Shown: positions 12,032 through 23,977 of the stretch, in pieces | Numbering within the stretch: position 1 is the first letter of the stretch | Layout: each line of letters opens with the position of its first letter | Source: Tragulus kanchil | Taxonomy: Eukaryota > Chordata > Mammalia > Artiodactyla > Tragulidae | Length of the DNA stretch: 64,000 bases | Assembly (NCBI GenBank): GCA_022376925.1 | Contig: JAIOJX010000005.1 | Span: 12,180,501 to 12,244,500 of the forward strand | Direction: 5' to 3' | Notes under the pieces: model-generated | Seen by the model: the letters and a program-made list of their open reading frames with translations, nothing else | The model's database searches: none | What the model was told of the DNA's origin: nothing | Program-made: the position numbers and the translations under genes

Positions 12032-12366
12032 AATATAGGAGCCCAGAAAGGTCTCATTCTACCTGCTCACCCATGCCATCCGGACCCAACATTTTAATCA
12101 ACTCAACCTGTTTAAAAATAAATTTGATTATATCAGGAAAGGGAAGCTGCCCAAGGTTCCATGGTCATGCAGAGCAGAAACTCGAAGGCACTGCCTCATT
12201 TCTCAGGAGGATTGTTCTTGCATGTACTGTTTCTCTCTAGTCCCAGTATGAAGCCCGGGGGTTGCAGGGCATAACCTCGACACTTGCCAGCTGGGTTTGC
12301 TTCCTAATTTCTTCACCAGCTGGTTTGTGAACTGGCGCAAATATTTAGCTTTCCTGAGGAATCTGC

Positions 12367-12583
12367 AGGCTTTCCTGATGGCTCAGGCAATAAAGAGTCT
12401 ATGTGCAATTCAAGAGACAAACAGGAGATGCGAGTCTATTCCCTAGGTCAGGAAGATCCCCTGAAGAAGGAAATGGCACCCTACTCCAGCATTCTTGCCT
12501 GAAAAAATCCCATAGACAGAAGAGCCTGGAGGGCTACCATCCAGAGTCACGAAGAGTCGGACACGGCTGAGTGACAAAGCACG
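12367..12583 (+). mobile_element. Bov-tA SINE
   Basis: Head ggctttcctgatggctcagg, then gaagatcccctgaagaagga, the ctactccagcattcttgcct BovA core and a gagtcggacacggctgagtg end. It diverges more from the consensus than the CHR-like copies nearby. Confidence 0.88.
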
Positions 12584-13042
12584 AGGATTCTGCAAGGCGG
12601 CAGAGTGGGTCTAATGAAACCTTCCCTGCCTACGTGGTGAACTTGGGACAACAAGATCAAAAGCACCAATGAACGAGTCAAAGAGAGCTGCTCACTGTGA
12701 ACACAGAACACCGCGAGCCAATGGCTGGGGACGTAGCAACGCTGAGCGCAGTTTCACTGAGGGCACCCTGAAGGTGAGGCTGTTTCCTGGGCTTGAGAAA
12801 GTGGGGATGTGGGGGGCAACATGGGGATTCTGACCTAAATCCTCCTTCATTTATCGGGCACTCATTGCATGTCCTCAGCCAGGGCTGGGGGAACAGAGCA
12901 ACGGTTGAGTGCAAATGAAGACGTCCTAGAATATGCCACCCCAAAAGAGGCCTGGATAGGTCTCTTAGGCATATGGGTTATTTTGAGCGAAAGACCTTTG
13001 AGAACTAACAGACTCTGGAAAAGCATTAAAAACTAGGCACAG

Positions 13043-13394
13043 GGCTTCCCTGGTAGCTCAGGGGTAAAGAGTTTGCCTGCCAATGCAGGAGACACAGGTT
13101 CGATCCCTGATCTGGGGAAGATCCCACATGCTGCAGAGAAACGAAGCCCATGAGCCACAACAACGGAGCCTGGGCTCTAAAGCCTCGGAGCCGCAACTAT
13201 GGAGCCCATGTGCTGCAACTACTGAAGCCTGTGTGCCCTAGAGCCCGAGTTCCACAGCAAGAGAAGTCACCGCGACAAGAAGCCTGCTCAACTCAGTTAG
13301 AGAGGAGCCCCCACTCCCTGCAACTAGAGAAGAGCCTGCGGCAGCAGTGAAAATCCAGAATAGCCAAAAATGAATAAATAAATGAAATGTTTTA
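13043..13394 (+). mobile_element. Full-length CHR-type SINE, repeated at 14213-14564
   Basis: Head ggcttccctggtagctcagg, B-box-like aggttcgatccctgatctgg, then repeated gagcc-caacta body modules and an aataaataaatg tail. A perfect 14-bp target-site duplication aaaactaggcacag lies at 13029-13042 and 13395-13408. Confidence 0.93.
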
Positions 13395-13489
13395 AAAACT
13401 AGGCACAGTCTCTTTTGTAAGGAATTTACACTTATAAAGGAAATTTCCTATTGTAAAGATGCCTTTCCCATCTTTCCCAGAAAGAAGAC

Positions 13490-13835
13490 TCTGAACAACT
13501 CTAAATGATGGGGAGTCAACGGAAGCCTGCATCACCACCCTCACAGGCGACCTTGTTTACCTTACTTCTCCTGCTCACTTTCTCGTACCTTGTCTCTCCC
13601 ACCCAGAAGCTCAAAACCACCTTTCCTCTGTTTTCACGTAGAAACTCAAGCTCTAACCTCGTCTTCAGGTTACTCATCACCAGGGGCTCCCACGTGTACA
13701 CGCACCTGCACGTGTTAATAAACCTCGGCTTGTTTTTCTCCTGTTTATCTGTCCTTGACCCGTCTCACTGACCCCAGCTGGAGACTCGCTAGACATTCTA
13801 ACTTGAAGCACCTGATCTGCTGCCGTTTGAGGTGT
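13490..13835 (+). mobile_element. Possible solo LTR relic, repeated at 14660-15005
   Basis: A pyrimidine-rich stretch with an aataaa polyadenylation-like signal inside gttaataaacctcggcttg, followed by ttttctcctgtttatctgtc, a layout seen at the R/U5 end of mammalian endogenous retrovirus LTRs. No internal viral genes are present. The family is not identified. Confidence 0.45.
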
Positions 13836-15477
13836 TTCGTCTGACCACTCAGGGAATCCCAGAAAAACATGTCTCTGGCCTCCACCGGGTTCTCACGTAA
13901 GGCACCGATTCTGGCTGGGGACGAGCAACGGCATTCGGGGCCTGAAGGTGAGGCTGTTTCCTGGGCTTGAGAAAGTGGGGATGTGGGGGCAACATGGGAT
14001 TCTGACCTAAATCCTCCTTCATTTATCGGGCACTCATTGCATGTCCTCAGCCAGGGCTGGGGAACAGAGCAACGTTGAGTGCAAATGAAGACGTCCTAGA
14101 ATATGCCACCCCAAAAGAGGCCTGGATAGGTCTCTTAGGCATATGGGTTATTTTGAGCGAAAGACCTTTGAGAACTAACAGACTCTGGAAAAGCATTAAA
14201 AACTAGGCACAGGGCTTCCCTGGTAGCTCAGGGGTAAAGAGTTTGCCTGCCAATGCAGGAGACACAGGTTCGATCCCTGATCTGGGGAAGATCCCACATG
14301 CTGCAGAGAAACGAAGCCCATGAGCCACAACAACGGAGCCTGGGCTCTAAAGCCTCGGAGCCGCAACTATGGAGCCCATGTGCTGCAACTACTGAAGCCT
14401 GTGTGCCCTAGAGCCCGAGTTCCACAGCAAGAGAAGTCACCGCGACAAGAAGCCTGCTCAACTCAGTTAGAGAGGAGCCCCCACTCCCTGCAACTAGAGA
14501 AGAGCCTGCGGCAGCAGTGAAAATCCAGAATAGCCAAAAATGAATAAATAAATGAAATGTTTTAAAAACTAGGCACAGTCTCTTTTGTAAGGAATTTACA
14601 CTTATAAAGGAAATTTCCTATTGTAAAGATGCCTTTCCCATCTTTCCCAGAAAGAAGACTCTGAACAACTCTAAATGAGGGGGAGTCAACGGAAGCCTGC
14701 ATCACCACCCTCACAGGCGACCTTGTTTACCTTACTTCTCCTGCTCACTTTCTCGTACCTTGTCTCTCCCACCCAGAAGCTCAAAACCACCTTTCCTCTG
14801 TTTTCACGTAGAAACTCAAGCTCTAACCTCGTCTTCAGGTTACTCATCACCAGGGGCTCCCACGTGTACACGCACCTGCACGTGTTAATAAACCTCGGCT
14901 TGTTTTTCTCCTGTTTATCTGTCCTTGACCCGTCTCACTGACCCCAGCTGGAGACTCGCTAGACATTCTAACTTGAAGCACCTGATCTGCTGCCGTTTGA
15001 GGTGTTTCGTCTGACCACTCAGGGAATCCCAGAAAAACATGTCTCTGGCCTCCACCGGGGTCCTAGCTCCTCTGACTCATTCACGTAAGGCACCGATTCT
15101 GGGAATGAGAAAAGGCATTCAGATGTCTCCTTTCAAGAGATAATAAACCTGAGACCCAGATTAGTAAAGAATCTCATTTCTCAAAGAAACCTTTCTGCTG
15201 AAAATTGCTTCCTTTATAAATCCTTAAATGAGTAGGTGATATCTGAATGCCAAACAATACCGCCAGACAGACGAGCCATGATTTAAACGTGCTATCTGAC
15301 AGATCTGGTCGTCAGTCATAACCCAACATCTCGGGAGAGCCGTCTTTTTAGGACCTGAGGACAACATGACCAGAATTTGTAGCGGAACCCCCTCTGCATC
15401 AGAACCGTCCTTTCTCCGACGGCTGAAGTACTGGGGCTCCACCTGAAGGCTGCATCCAAAGCGTCCGGAGCTAGTAG

Positions 15478-15765
15478 CGGTTTCCAACTTTGTTGGCACC
15501 AGGGACCCGTTTCAAGGAAAACAATTTTCCCACTGACCTGGAGGGTGGAGGGAGGTTTGGGGAGAATTTAAGCACGTTGCATTTATTGTGCACTTTATTT
15601 CTATTATTATTATTACATCAGCTCCACCTCTGATCACCAGGCGTTAAATCCCAGACGTCGGGGACCCCTGACCCAGAGGGTTTACAGCCAGCAAGAATTT
15701 GCATTTCTAACCAGCTCCTGTGGATGCTGGTGCCACAGTCTGAGAACTCTGTGCTAAAACAAAGA
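15478..15765 (+). mobile_element. hAT-type DNA transposon relics (two adjacent)
   Basis: 15478-15672 starts with ggtttccaactttgttggca and ends with gtcggggacccctga, resembling an internally deleted non-autonomous hAT element with a short (tta)n tract at about 15603-15615. 15680-15765 resembles the end of MER5: gcatttctaaccagctcctg and acagtctgagaact. Family names are from recognition only. Confidence 0.55.
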
Positions 15766-15835
15766 GGGCCCCCTCACACGTAATTGATAGAAAGTTTAAG
15801 AGAACTGAGCATTACACTTATCAGTCTTTTACACA

Positions 15836-16590
15836 GTACAATGGGCTGAAATGTGTTCCCCCACCTGCACCAGCCCCTAAAAATTCCATGTGTTGAAGTC
15901 CTAACCCCTAGTACCTCAAAATGGGACTCCGTTTTGGAGACTGATCCTTTATAGCAGAAATTAAATTAAAAGGCGGTCATTAGGTGGGTCCTAACCTGAT
16001 ATGGGGCTTCCCTCATGGATCAGCAGTAAAAAAATCCATCTGCTTGCGCTGTGAGAAAAGGGGATCCTGCAGGGGCACTGTGACGGCCTGGAGGGACGGG
16101 ATGGGGCGGATATACATATGACTAATCTGGGATCATACATATCTGTAAACAACAACACTCTGTAGAAGTAAAAAGTAAAATAAAAATAAAAAAAAAAAAA
16201 AAAAGAATCCATCTATAATGCAGGAGACACAGGTTCCACCCCTGGGTCAGGAAGAACCCCTGGAGAAGGTCATGGTTACCACTCCCATATTCTTGCCTAG
16301 AAAATCCCACAGACTATATAGTCCACAGGGTCTCAGGGTGGGGCATGACTTAGCGACTAAACAACAACAATTATGGGAGGACTGGGACCTAAACACACAC
16401 CAAACTTGTAAGAGAACCCAACAAGAAGGCAGTACTCACAAGTCAAGGAGAGAGGCTTTGGAAGAAATCAACCCTGCCAAGATTATGACCTTGGACTTCC
16501 AACCTCCGAAACGGTGAGCTGACATATTTCTGTTGCTTAAGCAGCCCCGTCTGCGGTATTTTCTTAGGGAACTAGGAAACTAACACACAC
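15836..16590 (+). mobile_element. MaLR (MLT1/MST-like) LTR split by nested insertions
   Basis: The left arm (about 15836-16010) has atgtgttgaagtcctaaccc and aggtgggtcctaacctgat. The right arm (about 16370-16590) has accctgccaagattatgacc, ttccaacctccgaaacggtg, tttctgttgcttaagcagcc and a final gaaactaacaca, the classic MaLR 3' end. A Bov-tA SINE sits between the arms. The right arm recurs at about 17456-17672 because of duplication 6. Confidence 0.75.
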
Positions 16591-18206
16591 GAAAGGGAGG
16601 ATGGCATGAAAGCATATATGACACTAGGAACTGAGAGATGTGGGGGTCTAGTGTCTACCCTGCCTTTCAGTTCTTCTCCCGGTCTCTCCAGACGCCCCTC
16701 AGCTAGTGAACACCCTGTCGACCGAGAATGGTGGCCTTTCTCCCACATGAAGCTTTCAGGAAGGTTAAGAAACGGGAACGTCTGAGAAAGCGGCTTCTCA
16801 ACTGCAAATGTTCTTATCTCTGGCTCTGAGCAATTAAGAAATCTGAAAAATAATGACCTGCCTGCAAACCCCAGAAAACTGCTGAATTCTCCAGAAACGC
16901 CACGATCCAGAGGAAAGGGAAACCTGTAGAAGCGAATGGACCGTTCGTTTGTCGGTTTCTAAGGAGTTTTGAGAGGCTGAGAATCAACACAGAGCTTTTG
17001 GCAATCCTTCAGGACTAGGAAACACAAAGTGCAGCTGGAGCCAAAAATGCCAGAAAGAGGCCAAGAGCAACGAGCCCCAGGCTCTTCCTGGTCTTGCCCT
17101 TCGGTCGTTTGATAATTCTAAAGGGGTCATTAGGGGGTCAACCAATCAACACCTCTGCTTGCGCTGTGAAAAAGGGTTAAACGGCCTGGAGGGACGATGG
17201 GATATACATATGACTAATCTGGGATCATACATATCTGTAAACAACAACACTCTGTAGAAGTAAAAAGTAAAATAAATTAAAAAAAAAAAAGAATCCATCT
17301 ATAATGCAGGAGACACAGGTTCCACCCCTGGGTCAGGAAGAACCCCTGGAGAAGGTCATGGTTACCACTCCCATATTCTTGCCTAGAAAATCCCACAGAC
17401 TATATAGTCCACAGGGTCTCAGGGTGGGGCATGACTTAGCGACTAAACAACAACAATTATGGGAGGACTGGGACCTAAACACACACCAAACTTGTAAGAG
17501 AACCCAACAAGAAGGCAGTACTCACAAGTCAAGGAGAGAGGCTTTGGAAGAAATCAACCCTGCCAAGATTATGACCTTGGACTTCCAACCTCCGAAACGG
17601 TGAGCTGACATATTTCTGTTGCTTAAGCAGCCCCGTCTGCGGTATTTTCTTAGGGAACTAGGAAACTAACACACACGAAAGGGAGGATGGCATGAAAGCA
17701 TATATGACACTAGGAACTGAGAGATGTGGGGGTCTAGTGTCTACCCTGCCTTTCAGTTCTTCTCCCGGTCTCTCCAGACGCCCCTCAGCTAGTGAACACC
17801 CTGTCGACCGAGAATGGTGGCCTTTCTCCCACATGAAGCTTTCAGGAAGGTTAAGAAACGGGAACTTCTGAGAAAGCGGCTTCTCAACTGCAAATGTTCT
17901 TAGCTCTGGCTCTGAGCAATTAAGAAATCTGAAAAATAATGACCTGCCTGCAAACCCCAGAAAACTGCTGAATTCTCCAGAAACGCCACGATCCAGAGGA
18001 AAGGGAAACCTGTAGAAGCGAATGGACCGTTCGTTTGTCGGTTTCTAAGGAGTTTTGAGAGGCTGAGAATCAACACAGAGCTTTTGGCAATCCTTCAGGA
18101 CTAGGAAACACAAAGTGCAGCTGGAGCCAAAAATGCCAGAAAGAGGCCAAGAGCAACGAGCCCCAGGCTCTTCCCTGGTCTTGCCCTTCGGTCGTTTGAT
18201 AATTCT
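15969..18206 (+). repeat. Tandem duplication 6, unit about 1087 bp
   Basis: Copy A is about 15969-17119 and copy B 17120-18206. Over most of the length the offset is 1085-1086. The first 90 or so bases of copy B are a shortened, error-like version of copy A (15969-16110): the whole SINE head is missing. Copy A ends and copy B ends at the same gataattct. Confidence 0.93.
16012..16369 (+). mobile_element. Bov-tA SINE with an A-tailed element inserted in it
   Basis: The SINE head (16012-16041) stops at aatccatct, and the SINE resumes at a second aatccatct (16206-16214), running on to catgacttagcgactaaaca. The inserted piece (about 16042-16205) ends in a long A-rich tract and contains ggatatacatatgactaatc, similar to the L1 tail at 53560-53630. 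The two aatccatct copies are its target-site duplication. Confidence 0.8.
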
Positions 18207-18425
18207 TCACCTATGGAGGCAAGAAGCTCAGAGACCCAGCGAAAAGCAGCTGGAAAGCTCAGCGACGCTTTCAATTCTCCAGAGTGCTGGAAAACAAAAA
18301 TTTGCGCTTGGGGTCCACCAAGACAGAGACACTGACAAAAGCCCAGCTATCAGGGGGATCTGCGGGCGCTGGGATGACCCAGAGGCAGGAGGCACTTTGC
18401 AAAAAATGCCACCCAGTCTGAGAGG
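16590..18425. other. No recognised gene (includes copy B of duplication 6)
   Basis: 16590-17119 and its repeat at about 17675-18206 hold no repeat family I recognise. 18207-18425 is unassigned single-copy sequence. Confidence 0.45.
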
Positions 18426-18428
18426 GGA

Positions 18429-18460
18429 TTTTTTTTTTTGGTTTTTTTTTTTTTTTTTTT
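18429..18460 (+). repeat. Poly-T tract
   Basis: An almost pure T run broken once by gg. No recognisable retroelement body adjoins it, so its origin is unclear. Confidence 0.8.
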
Positions 18461-18699
18461 GGACACAGACTGATCAAAGTAACATGACTCACCTCTAGCG
18501 GCCTCGAAGAGGAATGGGTGAATCCTCGCTGGAAGAAGGGACTGTCCTTCAGAATCGCTACAATGCTTTGTCCATAATCTCTGGCACTCAAAGATGATCA
18601 GGTGGAACCAACAGTAATTAGTAGTCACATCCACTTCACCTGCCTTCACTAATCAAGGTCATTTTAAGGACTGCACGCCTCCCAAATGGCACATGGCCT

Positions 18700-18965
18700 A
18701 AACTGTACGACGTGAGCCTGAGATGTTTTCCCAGACCTAGAGTCAGCTGTGTCCGGTTCCAGCTGAGCTGGTTGAAGCCGTGCAGGAATCCTGCTCCTCC
18801 TACTGGGCTTGCGCGAGTGCCCGCTAGGTGAACTTTTGACGTCAGAGGCCCAAGACTCCGCCCTCTGCTCTGTCTTCCCTATTGGAAGGTAGGGCCACTG
18901 GTAGCTCATTGCGCCTGCACACCTTTCTCCAATCACCTGTTCTCACTCTGTCAACGGTCGCCGCA
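18700..18965 (+). promoter_or_regulatory. Promoter-like motif cluster (speculative)
   Basis: Within about 100 bp there is a perfect CRE tgacgtca (18837-18844), an actccgccctc GC-box-like site near 18855, an inverted CCAAT box attgg (18881-18885) and a forward ccaat (18929-18933). CpG content is locally higher than in the flanks. No transcript or first exon is visible, and chance co-occurrence is possible. Confidence 0.25.
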
Positions 18966-19520
18966 TTGCCTCAGGTCTGGCTGCTGCTTTTTATTCTTTA
19001 TCCCAAAATACTTGCAAGCCCCTGCCTTTCGAGGCGTATCTGAGACTTGTTTTCTTGTCTCGTTCCTTGGCTGCCCTTTCTTTGCTGCAAACAGCATTTT
19101 TTTGGCTTGCTGCGTGTGCATGGGGAAAAAAAGAGCCAGGTTCCAAAAGAGCGTGGATGGGTAACCCAGTCATAACAAAAATTCGAACCAAGGGAGAAAA
19201 ACACACAATAGAAGCTTCGTTTATGACCCTGATGATCTGAGGACAGACTTTAAAGAACTGAAAAGACTGAGGTAAATCAACTATACTTTGATTTTTTTAA
19301 AAGAGAATTTCGTCAAAGACCTGGACTCAACAAACTAAAGGAAATTCTGAAACTAAAAGTACTAACAGGAAGTGGGAACTCTACAGATACGTTTAAGAGC
19401 TGATTGTAGAGAGTTAGAGAGGAGTAGTGAATAGAATATGTCAAGAGAAAACATCTAGCCTGACGTTTAGGGGGCAGAAGGGACGGAAATTCAAGAGAAA
19501 GAGCGTATGAGACACAGGAG
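18966..19520. other. No recognised gene; possible L1 tail fragment near 19270
   Basis: aatcaactatactttgattt at about 19275 resembles the very end of a ruminant L1 3' UTR. The rest is unassigned. Confidence 0.4.
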
Positions 19521-19522
19521 CA

Positions 19523-19708
19523 TTGTTGTTTAGTAGCTATGTCGTGTCGGACCCTTTGTGTGACCCCATGAACTGTAGCCCCCCAGGGCTCCTCTGTCCA
19601 TGGAATTCTCCAGGCAAGAATACTGAAGTGGGTTGCCACTTCCTCTTTCAGGGGATCTCCTGGACCCAGGGATGGAATCCGTGTCTCCTGCATTGGCAGA
19701 CAGGTTCT
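19523..19708 (-). mobile_element. BovA SINE, left arm of an inverted pair
   Basis: Antisense BovA: ttgttgtttagtagctatgt at the outer end and gcattggcagacaggttct at the inner end. It faces a second SINE of opposite orientation about 10 bases away. Confidence 0.88.
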
Positions 19709-19718
19709 GGCTCGTGCT

Positions 19719-19907
19719 AAAGAATCTGCCTGCCAATGCAGGGGACGCAGGTTCTACCCCTAAGTCTGGAAGATCCCCTGAAAAAAAGAAATGGCAACCC
19801 ACTCCAGTATTCTTGCCTGGGAAATCCCATGGCCAGAGGAGCCTGGTGGGCTACACTCCATAGGGTTTGCAGAAGAGTCTGACTTGACTTAGCAACTAAA
19901 CAACAAC
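19719..19907 (+). mobile_element. Bov-tA SINE, right arm of an inverted pair
   Basis: Sense copy: aagaatctgcctgccaatgc at the inner end, gacttagcaactaaacaaca at the outer end. Together with 19523-19708 it makes an inverted repeat of roughly 185-bp arms that could fold as a long RNA hairpin or DNA cruciform. Confidence 0.88.
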
Positions 19908-20089
19908 TTAGGTTTGCTTAGGGTGGGCGTGGAGGTGGGGGGTGGGGAGAGGGCTGATTAGATGTTGGGATGCCCAAGTATATGTGGCATATGTCCCTTA
20001 AAATGATTTAACCACTAGTGTGAGGTGGCTAAGGGCAATGTGAATCCTGAAATCCTAAAAAGGAGGGGAATGGGGTAGCAGCATAATGA

Positions 20090-20873
20090 AAATGATCACG
20101 GCAAATAATTGTACAAAACTATCAATTAAGTTGTTACAGAGTCCAAAACATAAAAGCTCTACAGATCCTGACAAGCATGTGGAGAAAAGGGAACTCATGC
20201 CCACTGTTGGTGGGAATGTAAATTGGTTCAACCACTGTGGAAAACCATATGATGGCTTCTCAAAAAAACTAAAAATAGAGCTACCATAAGAGGTAGTAAT
20301 CCACTGTTGTGTATATATCCTAAAAAACCAAAACCATTAACTTGAAAAGATGCATGCACCCCAATATTCAGATTAGCATTACTTACAAATGCCCAGGCAT
20401 GCTGACAATGTATGTGTCCAGCAAAGGATTAAGGGATAAGGATAAAGAAGCTGCGGTATACATATACAATGTACTACTGCTCAGCCATAAAAAAGATAAA
20501 ATTTTGCCATTTGCACAACATGAATGGACTTGAAGGTTATTATACAAAGTGAAGTCAGACTGAGAAAGAGAAATACTATATGGTCTCACTTATATGTGGA
20601 ATCTAAAAATTACAACAAATTAGTGACCAAAACAAAAAAGAAGCAGACTCAACAGATATAAAGAACAGACTAGTGCTTAGCAGAGGGGAGGAGGGAAAAT
20701 GGGAGGAAGGAAGGAGGAAATAAGGGAGGAAAGAGGGGGGGAGGGGGTGGGGAGAAGAGCAGGGGAGAGGGGAAAAGGGTTATTAAGGATTATAGACAAT
20801 CCTACATATGAAACTTTTGAAAATTGTAAAGTACCATAGAATTTAAAGAATCATTCAATTAAAAAAAAAAAAA
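20090..20873 (+). mobile_element. L1 3' end (5'-truncated), mostly repeated at 21371-22032
   Basis: Typical mammalian L1 3' sequence: gtaaattggttcaaccactg, actgctcagccataaaaaag, tgaatggacttgaaggttat and ctcacttatatgtggaatct. A purine-rich tract (about 20686-20780) precedes the final A-run at 20861-20873. Only the 3' region is present, with no intact reading frame. Confidence 0.85.
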
Positions 20874-22525
20874 AGATTTTTAAAACACCCTATGAATCCC
20901 AAGCAGGATAAATACTAAGAAAATAGTGGAAAGTTATACAAGTACATAGAAAGTTTTGTCATGTCCTGATTACACATACAGACTGGTGAAAAAACAGGAA
21001 AGTATGGGGTTGTTGAGAACTCCAAAAGATGAAAAAGAGCCAGGGAGGAACAGCCCCCAAGAAAGGGCATCATAACCAACTGAGTAATATGCTAATCCTG
21101 AGTGATTCTTTGTAGATATTAATTCAGTTTTACTAGTAAATTGTTGGAAACAATTAATTAGTAGATGTAAGGTACATGAAATAGTACCTGATCCATAGTA
21201 AAAGATATGTCAGTCTCTTTCTTAAAGTAAAATGAACAAATGTTGAGTACAACATTTAAGGCACATATACAACATATAGAATTTCAGTTAGAGAAATACC
21301 AAGAGGAGCCAATATGTTTATCAAAGTAGGAATTTAAAACCTATAATTTTCTAAAACAGGGATCTTAACCTGTAAATTGGTTCAACCACTGTGGAAAACC
21401 ATATGATGGCTTCTCAAAAACTAAAAATAGAGCTACCATAAGAGGTAGTAATCCACTGTTGTGTATATATCCTAAAAAACCAAAACCATTAACTTGAAAA
21501 GATGCATGCACCCCAATATTCAGATTAGCATTACTTACAAATGCCCAGGCATGCTGACAATGTATGTGTCCAGCAAAGGATTAAGGGATAAGGATAAAGA
21601 AGCTGCGGTATACATATACAATGTACTACTGCTCAGCCATAAAAAAGATAAAATTTTGCCATTTGCACAACATGAATGGACTTGAAGGTTATTATACAAA
21701 GTGAAGTCAGACTGAGAAAGAGAAATACTATATGGTCTCACTTATATGTGGAATCTAAAAATTACAACAAATTAGTGACCAAAACAAAAAAGAAGCAGAC
21801 TCAACAGATATAAAGAACAGACTAGTGCTTAGCAGAGGGGAGGAGGGAAAATGGGAGGAAGGAAGGAGGAAATAAGGGAGGAAAGAGGGAGGGGGGATGG
21901 GGTGGGGAGAAGAGCAGGGGAGAGGGGAAAAGGGTTATTAAGGATTATAGACAATCCTACATATGAAACTTTTGAAAATTGTAAAGTACCATAGAATTTA
22001 AAGAATCATTCAATTAAAAAAAAAAAAAGATTTTTAAAACACCCTATGAATCCCAAGCAGGATAAATACTAAGAAAATAGTGGAAAGTTATACAAGTACA
22101 TAGAAAGTTTTGTCATGTCCTGATTACACATACAGACTGGTGAAAAAACAGGAAAGTATGGGGTTGTTGAGAACTCCAAAAGATGAAAAAGAGCCAGGGA
22201 GGAACAGCCCCCAAGAAAGGGCATCATAACCAACTGAGTAATATGCTAATCCTGAGTGATTCTTTGTAGATATTAATTCAGTTTTACTAGTAAATTGTTG
22301 GAAACAATTAATTAGTAGATGTAAGGTACATGAAATAGTACCTGATCCATAGTAAAAGATATGTCAGTCTCTTTCTTAAAGTAAAATGAACAAATGTTGA
22401 GTACAACATTTAAGGCACATATACAACATATAGAATTTCAGTTAGAGAAATACCAAGAGGAGCCAATATGTTTATCAAAGTAGGAATTTAAAACCTATAA
22501 TTTTCTAAAACAAGGGATCTTAACC
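20217..22525 (+). repeat. Tandem duplication 7, unit about 1153 bp
   Basis: Copy A is 20217-21370 and copy B 21371-22525. Offset 1154, then 1152 after an A run shortens by two. The two purine-rich tracts also differ by a few bases. Copy A ends at gggatcttaacc and jumps back to tgtaaattgg in the middle of the L1. Confidence 0.95.
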
Positions 22526-23055
22526 TGGAGTCCTTGAACCCTCCAGGTATCCATAGACAGAATTCAGGGAATTCAAAAATGGGGGGTAAGGGGGATTTTT
22601 TATTCTTATTTTCAGTCACTTTTAACTGCAATTTAGCATTTTCTTCTATTTTGAATGTAAACAATGTCCACAGTAGTATGAGCAGTAATGATGACTTTGT
22701 CACCAATAAAAATCAGGTATCACATACGCTTTATGTTTAGGCATCACAAAGTATTGTTATACCTTACTCTTTTGGAATCATGGTGGGTATTAGATCTGCC
22801 ACTAGGTCTTGTTTGTTGCACTAATAGAGGAACACTTATGTTACTATGTGTCAGATTTGATTTTAAAATATATGTTTACAAATGTACTTTAATATAATTG
22901 GGTTTCTTTGTAATTCAGTATTTGTATTTTATGCCCATAAAGGGGCATAAAATAAAATAAAAAACAAAAATTCCTGAGAACGGGTGCAAACATTTCAATC
23001 TCCTGACAAAGGTCCATGAGACTTTAAAAAAAAAAAGGTAAGAACCATGTCCTAA
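22508..23055 (+). mobile_element. hAT-like DNA transposon relic
   Basis: Left end gggatcttaacctggagtcc and right end aaaaaggtaagaaccatg form an imperfect terminal inverted repeat. The interior, with gactttgtcaccaataaaaa and cctgacaaaggtccatgag, resembles a non-autonomous hAT-Charlie-type element. No transposase frame is present. Confidence 0.55.
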
Positions 23056-23319
23056 AGGAGCATTGGTCAGTTTCTCAAATTCTCAAAGTAATTTTACTTT
23101 ATTGAATGTAAATTAAAATTCCCAAAATAATTAGGATTGATTGTAAATGGTAGGATTGAGGTAGATGCAAAAGAAATCTTCATTTTTAGGCTCCTAATTT
23201 CTGAATAATTCATTAAACTGGGTCCCTTGATGTGGACGTTCAGTGCTGGTTCCCCTTTCCTCTCCTTGGCGTGCCATTTGTGGAAACCCCCTCCTGCACG
23301 CAGCCACCAAGACGGCTGC

Positions 23320-23631
23320 GGCTGCTCAGCCACTTCAGTCATGTCTGGCTCTGTGTGGCCCCACGGACTGCAGCCCACCGGGCTCCTCCATCCCCGGAAT
23401 TCTCCAGGAAAGAATACTGGAGTGGACTGCCTTACTATTCTCCGGGGATCTTCCCAACCAAAGGATCGAACTTGGTCTCCTGCTTTGCAGGCAGATTCTT
23501 TACCACTGAGTCATCAAGGAAGCCCCGTGTAGATATATCTGAGACCCCATGGACTTTAGCTCACCAGGCTTCTCCATCCATGGAATTCTCCAGGCAAGAA
23601 TAACAGAGTGGGGTGCCGTGTTCTTCTCTAG
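23320..23631 (-). mobile_element. BovA dimer SINE with target-site duplication
   Basis: Antisense: a complete BovA unit with head (23320-23526) followed by a partial second unit (about 23527-23631), the dimeric layout of BovA2. Near-identical flanks agccaccaagacggctgc (23302-23319) and agccaccaagacagactgc (23632-23650) are the likely target-site duplication. Confidence 0.88.
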
Positions 23632-23926
23632 AGCCACCAAGACAGACTGCAGTAATAGAAACCAGGTATTCCCAGCTCTCCACACACACTCTCTCTCCAT
23701 TTCCACCTTGTCTAAGGATCCTCACATTGAAGACTGCTATCTAACCAGTAAGATCACTGATAGTCATATACTTGGGCTTTTCCAACATCTTATCAGCCCC
23801 CTACCTCCACCCCAATCAAACCAATGACCTTAGGATAGTGACCCAGTGCAAAGCAAGGAGCTCATCCACTCTGTAACTGAGGCGTCTCTGTTTTATGCGC
23901 CTTGAGCAGGCTTCAGTTTGGGCTCT

Positions 23927-23945
23927 AAAATAAATAAATAAATAA

Positions 23946-23977
<32 letters not shown>

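Larger units (their letters stand above)
12724..15120 (+). repeat. Tandem duplication 5, unit about 1172 bp
   Basis: Copy A is about 12724-13910 and copy B about 13911-15120. Offset falls from 1174 to 1170 through four one-base losses in G runs near 13980-14075. The start of copy B (13911-13944) and the end of copy A (13885-13910) are both shortened relative to the partner copy, so decay is on both sides of the join. Confidence 0.95.

Noticed and set aside
13490..13835. Endogenous retrovirus with coding capacity
   Set aside because: Only LTR-like sequence is visible; there is no gag, pol or env homology in any frame.
20686..20780. Purine-rich tract as a triplex or regulatory element
   Set aside because: It lies inside an L1 3' end, where G/A-rich tracts are normal.
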